This document shows positions 1 to 4,193 of a stretch of 6,798 nucleotides of DNA, one piece after another. Origin of the DNA: an uncultured Clostridium sp. (lineage in GTDB: Bacteria; Bacillota; Clostridia; TANB77; CAG-508); NCBI GenBank assembly GCA_946497585.1, contig CAMMLF010000089.1:1-6798 (forward strand), given 5' to 3'. Position 1 is the first letter of the stretch; each line of letters opens with the position of its first letter. The notes beneath the pieces are model-generated. The model saw only the letters and a list, made by a program, of their open reading frames with translations. It had not been told where the DNA came from and did no database searches. The translations under genes and the position numbers were made by a program.

Positions 1-72
1 CTTAAACTTAAATATCCTCCGAAATATCTTTTCTTCTCGCTTTATATCAAATGGTATTTTAAAAACTCTCAT
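1..72 (-). CDS. PrgI-family protein, N-terminal 24 codons only (runs off the window)
   Basis: An ATG at 72-70 opens a frame that stays open to the window edge, starting MRVFKIPFDIKREEKIF. This resembles the N-terminus of PrgI-family inner-membrane proteins of Gram-positive conjugation systems, which typically begin with a short R/K-V-P-x-D-I-x-x-E-E-K-I-F stretch before two membrane helices. A purine-rich ribosome site (AGGTGG) lies a few bases upstream, in the 9-bp gap after the VirB2-like gene. PrgI directly after VirB2/TrbC and before VirB4 is the common order in these transfer operons, which supports the call. Only 24 residues are visible, so the assignment is tentative. Confidence 0.6.
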   Translation of the reverse strand, partial: MRVFKIPFDIKREEKIFRRIFKFK

Positions 73-81
73 ACGCACCAC

Positions 82-478
82 CTATCCGCCTAGCAAACTA
101 CCGGTATTATTAGTTGCTATATTTATAATGATTCCGGCAATGATAAGACTTGCTCCAAGTACAACTCCACCACCACATATCCAAGCAAGAGAACCGATAC
201 TTTCAGCACGTTTTTGAGGGTTATTTGAATTTGCTATCATCTTTATTGCAGCTACTACTACACTGGCAAAGATAAGTACCCCTCCGCAAAGGCATTGCAA
301 TAGAAGTAATTACTCTTTTTATATTTTCTGTTGCTTCTGTTACTTCTGCAGTACCAATAGAAGTATCGCCACCTTCAGTTGCAAAGACCATATTAGCTTT
401 AATAGCAAATAATGTAACTATTGTTCCTATGGCTTTTAGTTTAGGAATTATCTGCTTTTTTCTTCTTTTAAAAATCAT
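82..478 (-). pseudogene. TrbC/VirB2-like conjugation pilin subunit, split by a +1-base frameshift
   Basis: Two overlapping frames together make one recognisable protein. The first (from ATG 478) gives a basic N-terminus, a signal-peptide-like segment ending near VFA at residues 31-33, an acidic stretch, and ITSIAMPL at 57-64. The second frame continues with GGVLIFASVV and a second hydrophobic segment (AWICGGGVVLGASLIIAG), ending GSLLGG. Removing one base at about 286 (a C on the minus strand, in TTGCGGAGGGG) joins them into about 131 aa with two membrane helices, normal for VirB2/TrbC subunits of Gram-positive transfer systems. Unshifted, the first frame ends at 85 aa with a non-family tail. 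An AAGGAG site lies 11 bases before the start. The gene may be a true pseudogene, a sequencing or assembly error near the GGGG run, or (least likely) recoded. Confidence 0.65.
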
Positions 479-543
479 TCTATTATCATCTCCTTATATT
501 TTATATATTGTTAGGACAAATTTTAAGGAAATATCTTTTGTTT

Positions 544-792
544 TTAAATTATATTTTTAAAGTGCACAAAGATAGGGGGAATTGATAGAAAAAATATAAT
601 TCCTATCAATAAACTTGGTACAGCTATTAAAAATCTAGATTTTAGCTTTTGTGATTTTATCAAACACCCTATTGCTAATAAAACTAATGATAATATTAAT
701 AACGAAACTAATATTATTAGTGTAACTTTAAATGTTGCAAATAAGGTGGAAGATACAATGTTTTCAAAATTATCTATATAGTTTTCAATCAT
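544..792 (-). CDS. Small two-helix membrane protein of the element (82 aa)
   Basis: I do not recognise a family. The protein has a short acidic N-terminal part (about residues 1-14), a long hydrophobic helix at about 20-46, a basic turn (KSQKLKSR, about 47-54) and a second helix at about 55-76. That is a hairpin with the basic loop probably cytoplasmic. Its ATG overlaps the stop codon of the upstream HTH gene (TAATG), suggesting translational coupling, and a ribosome site (GAAAGG) lies 8-10 bases upstream inside that gene. The position between a replication-type gene and the VirB2-like gene suggests an accessory conjugation or membrane role, but this is context only. A 65-bp gap with a new ribosome site separates it from the VirB2-like gene. 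Confidence 0.75.
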   Translation of the reverse strand: MIENYIDNFENIVSSTLFATFKVTLIILVSLLILSLVLLAIGCLIKSQKLKSRFLIAVPSLLIGIIFFLSIPPIFVHFKNII

Positions 793-1490
793 TACTTTCG
801 CCTTTCTGTATATTGATTAATTATTGATTGTTTATAATAATTCAAAAAGTCCTTCGTTTTATGTTCTTTGCACATATCATATAATTTTATTAGTGTATTT
901 CTTTCAAACTGTGTTATAATATCTTTGAACCCTCCTTGATAAATGCAAAAAATTGTAAAAATAATTTCTTTTATCTTTTGTATATTTTTGTCTTGCATAA
1001 TTTTTATTATATCAGTTGTATAATTAAGCTCTAATCTTTCTAGTTCCTTATAAAAATCTTTTGGAACTTTACTTTTATTATTTATTATTAAATAAAATAA
1101 ATCATCTATATTTTTATTTATATTATTTTCTTTGATTTTTTCATCAATATAGTATTGATTTCCTTGACAATAGGGGTATTGATTATTTACACAATAGGGT
1201 TTATCTACAATATAAATATATCTAGCAATTATTTCTTTTTTCTCATTTCTTTTAATTTCTATTTTTATAAAGCCTAGTTCTTGTAAATGCGAAAACCACC
1301 TGCTCACAGTCTCAGTACTTACATGATATAATTCTGCAAAGTACCTGTTTTTTGCATAACAATATCCATATTTATTAGCAAGTGCAGTAATTTCTCCATA
1401 AAGTAATTTTTCATTAGCTTTTAATTCCTTTGAATATCTTATAGTAGCAGGTATAATAGAATAATAATTAACTTTGTTTTCTTCATTCAC
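792..1490 (-). CDS. Winged-helix (HTH_36-type) replication initiator-like protein
   Basis: The 232-aa protein has an N-terminal block of the HTH_36 / replisome-organizer type: a YYSIIPATIRYSKEL lead-in (about 9-23), then LKANEKLLYGEITALANKYGYCYAKN (23-48) and an HTH with FAELYHVSTETVSRWFSHLQELGFIKIE (51-78). Such proteins occur in phages, plasmids and conjugative elements and usually bind origin DNA or help load the helicase. The C-terminal half (about 120-232) is lysine- and asparagine-rich and helical, with no motif I can name. The start is GTG at 1490, chosen because AGGAGG lies 6 bases upstream; the nearby ATG at 1486 is out of frame. The start overlaps the end of the DUF3789-like gene by 8 bases and the stop overlaps the next gene, so all three look co-translated. 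A purely regulatory role is possible. Confidence 0.8.
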   Translation of the reverse strand: MNEENKVNYYSIIPATIRYSKELKANEKLLYGEITALANKYGYCYAKNRYFAELYHVSTETVSRWFSHLQELGFIKIEIKRNEKKEIIARYIYIVDKPYCVNNQYPYCQGNQYYIDEKIKENNINKNIDDLFYLIINNKSKVPKDFYKELERLELNYTTDIIKIMQDKNIQKIKEIIFTIFCIYQGGFKDIITQFERNTLIKLYDMCKEHKTKDFLNYYKQSIINQYTERRK

Positions 1491-1605
1491 GATTTTCCTC
1501 CTGTTTTTCTATTATTTCATCTGCTCTTGAACTCGATAAAATCAGAGCATATAAAAAGAGGCTAATACTAGCCCCTAAAACTAAACCAATTATGATGGAT
1601 AACAT
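1483..1605 (-). CDS. DUF3789-like small membrane peptide (40 aa)
   Basis: The translated peptide begins MLSIIIGLVLGASISLFLYA, a single N-terminal membrane helix, followed by a short charged tail (SSSRADEIIEKQEENRE). This layout (tiny, N-terminal Gly-rich helix with an acidic tail containing R/K-A-D-E) is typical of DUF3789 peptides found in Firmicute conjugative elements; their function is unknown. A strong AGGAGGT site lies about 11 bases before the ATG. The TGA stop sits inside the start region of the replication-type gene, and the AGGAGG for that gene lies within this coding sequence, so coupling is likely. It is the first gene of the leftward element operon. Family membership is by pattern only. 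Confidence 0.55.
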   Translation of the reverse strand: MLSIIIGLVLGASISLFLYALILSSSRADEIIEKQEENRE

Positions 1606-1660
1606 TTCTACCTATACCTCCTAAAATTTATATTTTATATAAATGGCGCAAGTTAATTTT

Positions 1661-1744
1661 TTGCACCAAATTTAATTTGAATTTGCACCAATTTTTTAAA
1701 CTTAATCAAACTTATTCAATATTTCTTAACCTCATTTAAACTTA
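1661..1744. repeat. Helically phased short direct repeats near the element end
   Basis: TTGCACCAA occurs at 1661-1669 and 1683-1691, 22 bp apart, and its last eight bases recur at the tRNA 3' end (1892-1899). AAACTTA occurs at 1698-1704, 1708-1714 and 1738-1744, with spacings of 10 and 30 bp. All spacings are close to whole helical turns, as expected for protein-binding sites on one DNA face. The position between the first element gene and the attachment site suits recombinase arm sites or an origin/regulator for the leftward operon. The region is AT-rich, so some repetition is expected by chance. Confidence 0.35.
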
Positions 1745-1774
1745 TTTAAATTTATATTTTTTTTCTTAAAAACA

Positions 1775-1803
1775 TTGACTCTACTGCTAAAAGTCTGTAT
1801 AAT
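1775..1803 (+). promoter_or_regulatory. Strong sigma-A-like promoter pointing out of the element
   Basis: TTGACT (1775-1780) and a perfect TATAAT (1798-1803) are separated by 17 bp. The predicted start of transcription, about 1810, is followed by the tRNA-Lys fragment, and the first base that a full-length tRNA would occupy is about 20 bp past the -10. It is therefore either the tRNA gene's own old promoter or an element promoter reading through the attachment site. No rightward protein gene follows on this side of the junction. Confidence 0.6.
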
Positions 1804-1836
1804 AGCTATATTATTGCTTTGATAATGAAGTCTCTG

Positions 1837-1898
1837 ATTTGAAGAGCGACCGACTCTTAATCAGAAGGTCCGGGGTTCGACCCCCCGGAGGTGCACCA
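1837..1898 (+). pseudogene. tRNA-Lys(CTT) 3' fragment, probable attachment site copy
   Basis: From about the end of the D-loop onward the sequence reads as tRNA-Lys: GAGC, anticodon loop CTCTTAA with CTT at 1856-1858, T-arm CGGGG-TTCGACC-CCCCG, acceptor strand GAGGTGC, discriminator A and encoded CCA (1896-1898). The 5' half is missing: the bases expected to form the acceptor strand GCACCTC read TAATGAA, and the D-arm neither pairs nor has the GG of the D-loop. The anticodon stem also has mismatches (ACCGA against TCAGA), consistent with decay of an unused copy. A GC-rich island in AT-rich DNA, it marks where an element integrated at the 3' end of a tRNA gene. An intact tRNA-Lys(CTT) would be expected at the other end of the element. 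Confidence 0.7.
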
Positions 1899-1945
1899 AA
1901 ATTTATTTTCTTTTTTATTTTCCAAAGTATAAATAATAAATCTGC

Positions 1946-2113
1946 CTAACTTATTCTATAATGACCTATTATATCATCTCTTGACTCTAAAATGTCTTCT
2001 TCATAATATTTTTGAAATGGATTAGCATGATGAATAATAAAAGTAACTCCATTTTTATTTCTATTATTCGATACTATCCCAATATGATTTGTAAATATTA
2101 CTATATCTCCTCC
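1946..2113 (-). pseudogene. C-terminal remnant of a DUF1287-like protein
   Basis: The minus-strand frame ending with TAG at 1948-1946 encodes about 55 residues beginning GGDIVIFTNHIGIVS and ending DIIGHYRIS. Gly-Asp-Ile-Val, then His-Ile-Gly-Ile-Val-Ser, a later Ile-Ile-His-His, Glu-Glu-Asp-Ile-Leu and a terminal Gly-His-Tyr-Arg are features of the C-terminal half of DUF1287 proteins, exported proteins with an NlpC/P60-like fold. No start codon or N-terminal two-thirds is present. Upstream, the frame runs into the 53-bp repeat and meets a stop codon. The break coincides with the repeat edge, so rearrangement there probably removed the 5' part. Homology is by eye; the fragment is unlikely to be functional. 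Confidence 0.5.
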
Positions 2114-2160
2114 TTTGGCACATATTATATAATATTTTTTGCAAATTTAAAAGAGTAAAC
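2108..2160. repeat. 53-bp direct repeat, copy 1
   Basis: It matches 4111-4163 at 52 of 53 positions; the only difference is G at 2117 against T at 4120. Read on the minus strand it carries a terminator 3' arm (GTTTACTCTTTT), a palindromic -10 region (ATATTATATAATAT) and a ribosome site (AAAGGAGGA). Sequence on both sides of the two copies is unrelated. In this copy the ribosome site runs straight into the truncated DUF1287-like frame, with no start codon. Confidence 0.85.
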
Positions 2161-2174
2161 ATATGCTTACTCTT
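2149..2174 (-). terminator. Hairpin terminator downstream of the 219-aa membrane protein gene
   Basis: On the minus strand AAGAGTAAGC and GTTTACTCTT can form a 10-bp stem with one G-U pair and an ATAT loop, followed by TTTTAAATTT. It lies about 95 bp past the stop codon at 2270. The U-tract is short, so efficiency may be moderate. The 3' arm belongs to the 53-bp repeat while the 5' arm does not. Confidence 0.5.
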
Positions 2175-2269
2175 AGACTCTTGATAATAATCTCTAGAAT
2201 TTTTTATAGTATCAAACTCCAGATCCTATTTATTTGTTCATTTTTTCTCAACAATTCTAACACTCATCT

Positions 2270-2929
2270 TTATAAATACTCACTAGTATTAGGTTTAACA
2301 AAATTATCATCAGTTACATTTCCAATACTGTATTTCATGTCAAATGAATCGTTATCCTCTATATATGATATAACAATTCCGGTTTCTTTTTCTATCCAAT
2401 ATTTATTAAAATCTTTTGTTGTAATTACATAGCAGTCTTTATCATCTTTTGATTCTTCCACTATATTATCTATATTATTTTTTATTCTAGATAATATCTC
2501 TTGTGAAAAAGATTTTAAATCTGTTGGGTTAATTTCCATCTCAACTTCAGTATTGCTTTCACCATTAATTTTATATAGTTTATTTTCACCATTATCATAT
2601 ATGATAATGTCGTCCGTATTATCTCTATATGCAATTGCTGTGGTATTTCCGTTATTTCCATATGTATTTATTGTTGCTGAAAACTTATCATTATCCACAT
2701 AATATTGTCCCATAACTAATTCATATTCATATTTATCACCTTCCACATATGTTGTATGCGTCATAGTATATGAATAATTAGAACCTATGCTTAAAGCATT
2801 TTGTTTCTCCTCGATTGTTGAAACTATCATATTAGGCTTTAATACATTATAAGCTAACATTCCAACAATTATCAGAATTAAAACAATGATAACTACAATT
2901 AAACAAACTTTTAAATTTTTTTCCTTCAT
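2270..2929 (-). CDS. Membrane-anchored extracytoplasmic protein, LolA-like fold suspected (219 aa)
   Basis: I do not recognise the family with confidence. A short basic N-terminus and one long hydrophobic helix (about residues 7-27) are followed by a roughly 190-residue domain predicted to lie outside the membrane. It has no lipobox cysteine, so it is an uncleaved anchor rather than a lipoprotein. The domain is rich in alternating beta-strand patterns, with YSYTMTHTTY (about 53-62), DIIIYDNGENKLYKING (about 123-139) and near the end YWIEKETGIVISYIE; such a K/Y-W-I-E-K-E-T-G motif is seen in LolA/RseB-like folds. The start at 2929 is preferred over an upstream in-frame codon because AAAGGAGT lies 7 bases before it and a strong promoter lies just upstream. 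It has its own promoter, so it is not strictly dependent on the 345-aa gene upstream. Confidence 0.75.
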   Translation of the reverse strand: MKEKNLKVCLIVVIIVLILIIVGMLAYNVLKPNMIVSTIEEKQNALSIGSNYSYTMTHTTYVEGDKYEYELVMGQYYVDNDKFSATINTYGNNGNTTAIAYRDNTDDIIIYDNGENKLYKINGESNTEVEMEINPTDLKSFSQEILSRIKNNIDNIVEESKDDKDCYVITTKDFNKYWIEKETGIVISYIEDNDSFDMKYSIGNVTDDNFVKPNTSEYL

Positions 2930-2964
2930 AATTTTTACTCCTTTTATTATTGTGAACCAAATAG

Positions 2965-2993
2965 AGTATATCAATCTTATTAATCATTGTCAA
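2965..2993 (-). promoter_or_regulatory. Sigma-A promoter for the 219-aa membrane protein gene
   Basis: On the minus strand a perfect TTGACA (2993-2988) is followed by 17 bp and TATACT (2970-2965). This places transcription start about 25-30 bases before the start codon at 2929. It is the best consensus match in the window, so the gene is probably well expressed independently of its neighbour. Confidence 0.75.
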
Positions 2994-3067
2994 TCAACAA
3001 TTGTAATTTTTTTCCTTATTTTAGCACCAATTTTGCTCTGTCGTATTATGTATGCTTCTCGTCTTAT

Positions 3068-4105
3068 TTAATTTAATTCTTCCACACTCCCAAAGTATGT
3101 ATTTACTCCCGGATATTGCTGACCTTCATACAAATTCCAAAATGGTGGATAATTAATTACAAACAAATCATAATCATGTATAATTTTGTATGTATTATAT
3201 AATTTTAAGACAGAATGTTCATTCATGGCTTCATTATATAAATCTGCAGTTTTTTGCAAAGCTTCTTTTCCTTGGCTATCTTGCAACATATTTATAGTAC
3301 TTACAAAAATGTCATAACTTTGTTTTAGTTTTCCATTATATTGTACTATTTTAGTGCCAAGTAAATCTTCGTATGATACTTCTCCATCAGACATTTCTAT
3401 ATCCCATGTTTGTGAAGTTGAATCATTTAATCCCTTATCTTTTAATAAGTTTTCTAAATTAGAATGTACTACTCTAATATTATTTTCTACTGTTTCTTTA
3501 TCTTCATCGCTTAAGCCTTGTAGTATATTTTCTTGAGCATTGTAACACTTGTCTTCAGCAGGTACTTCTAAATCACTATTATACAAGTCAATATTTTCGT
3601 TTGTGTAATAATGTATATTATTATACAAACTTACTGGGACTATAAATCTTTGGCTATTACCATTATCATCATATACTTCGGCATAGCCTTTCACATTGCC
3701 ATCATCTTGGAAGAATTTTTTATATATTTTTATGTAAAAATTTTTATCTCCATAAATATCAATTATATAATAATATGTGTCCTCAACATCATCTGAAGTC
3801 TTTTTCCAATCCAATCTTAAACATTCAATTAAAAATTCTTTGTAATTCTTAATTGGATATGTTACTTTTTCTCCAGATATATAACTTTCTCTTTGTACCT
3901 CATTAATTTCCTTTGGAAAATATTCTTCTATTGGCGACATCGCTATTAAATATTGTAAATCTTGACTTTTTTTATCTTCTTCTATTATATTTGCTGAATT
4001 TGTTTCTGAGTTTTTAATACTTTTGTTTACTAAAAAATACACTAAATAAAATAGGGCAACTGCTACAATTACAATAAGTACAGAAATTATTACTTTCTTT
4101 TTCAT
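3068..4105 (-). CDS. Unrecognised membrane-anchored extracytoplasmic protein (345 aa)
   Basis: I do not recognise a family. The protein begins MKKKVIISVLIVIVAVALFY, with one N-terminal membrane helix (about 4-25), no lipobox, and an acidic, asparagine-rich outer part. Visible elements are a beta-rich stretch around 110-190 (YYYIIDIYGDKNFYIKIYKK; RFIVPVSLYNN), a helical part around 195-235, and an aromatic C-terminal region (YPPFWNLYEGQQYPGVNTYF) near 320-340. The start at 4105 is chosen because AAAGGAGG ends six bases before it; an ATG two codons earlier abuts the ribosome site and is too close. It follows the VanW-type gene on the same strand but is separated by a hairpin terminator and has its own -10 inside the 53-bp repeat. 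Both downstream neighbours also look cell-envelope related. Confidence 0.75.
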   Translation of the reverse strand: MKKKVIISVLIVIVAVALFYLVYFLVNKSIKNSETNSANIIEEDKKSQDLQYLIAMSPIEEYFPKEINEVQRESYISGEKVTYPIKNYKEFLIECLRLDWKKTSDDVEDTYYYIIDIYGDKNFYIKIYKKFFQDDGNVKGYAEVYDDNGNSQRFIVPVSLYNNIHYYTNENIDLYNSDLEVPAEDKCYNAQENILQGLSDEDKETVENNIRVVHSNLENLLKDKGLNDSTSQTWDIEMSDGEVSYEDLLGTKIVQYNGKLKQSYDIFVSTINMLQDSQGKEALQKTADLYNEAMNEHSVLKLYNTYKIIHDYDLFVINYPPFWNLYEGQQYPGVNTYFGSVEELN

Positions 4106-4110
4106 AAACA

Positions 4111-4163
4111 TCCTCCTTTTGCACATATTATATAATATTTTTTGCAAATTTAAAAGAGTAAAC
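4111..4163. repeat. 53-bp direct repeat, copy 2
   Basis: This is the partner of 2108-2160 (52/53 identical, offset 2003 bp, same orientation). Here it occupies the whole gap between the VanW gene terminator loop and the start of the 345-aa gene, giving that gene its promoter -10 and ribosome site. Because this copy has both a proper upstream terminator arm and a proper start codon downstream, it looks like the original. Confidence 0.85.
4127..4154 (-). promoter_or_regulatory. Candidate promoter for the 345-aa gene, with palindromic -10
   Basis: On the minus strand TATAAT (4132-4127) lies inside the perfect palindrome ATATTATATAATAT, flanked by GCA and TGC on the two sides. The best -35 is weak (TTTAAA, 4154-4149, spacer 16) and overlaps the tail of the preceding terminator. 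The transcript leader would be very short, about 15 bases. The palindrome could be a regulator site masking the -10, but AT-rich DNA makes such palindromes easy. Confidence 0.4.
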
Positions 4164-4187
4164 CTTAAATCTTGAAGTTTACTCTTT
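4149..4187 (-). terminator. Intrinsic terminator of the VanW-family gene
   Basis: On the minus strand AAAGAGTAAAC and GTTTACTCTTT form a perfect 11-bp stem around a 13-base loop, ending in TTTT then AAATTT. It begins seven bases after the VanW stop codon. The plus strand also has T-rich sequence after the hairpin, so it may work both ways. Its 3' arm lies within the 53-bp repeat. Confidence 0.7.
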
Positions 4188-4193
4188 ATTTCT

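Larger units (their letters stand above)
1..1898. mobile_element. Right-hand end of an integrative conjugative/mobilizable element
   Basis: The segment holds leftward genes typical of Gram-positive conjugative elements: a VirB2/TrbC-like pilin subunit followed by a PrgI-family start, preceded by an HTH_36 replication-type protein and a DUF3789-like peptide. It ends at a 3'-terminal tRNA-Lys fragment, the usual target of tyrosine-recombinase elements. The displaced tRNA end has its 3' side facing right, so the element lies to the left and chromosome to the right. The integrase, relaxase, VirB4 and coupling protein are not in the window, so element class and completeness are unknown. The boundary call is inference from gene content plus the tRNA fragment. 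Confidence 0.6.

Noticed and set aside
301..360. Programmed ribosomal frameshift in the VirB2-like gene
   Set aside because: There is no slippery heptamer, no known +1 signal with a stop codon in the A site, and no obvious downstream structure. A mutation or sequencing error is simpler.
1661..1760. CRISPR array
   Set aside because: The repeats are only 7-9 bases, irregularly spaced and in low-complexity DNA. There is no repeat-spacer unit and there are no cas genes.
1823..1898. A complete functional tRNA-Lys gene with its own promoter
   Set aside because: The 5' acceptor strand reads TAATGAA and cannot pair with GAGGTGC, the D-arm is not formed, and the anticodon stem has mismatches. Only the 3' portion is tRNA-like.
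2163..2432. Plus-strand open frame of 89 codons
   Set aside because: Most of it is antisense to the 219-aa membrane protein gene and its terminator, with no ribosome site and a composition expected of a shadow frame.
4106..4147. 14-codon upstream extension of the 345-aa protein
   Set aside because: It would read through the promoter -10 and ribosome site in the 53-bp repeat. The same sequence is non-coding in copy 1.
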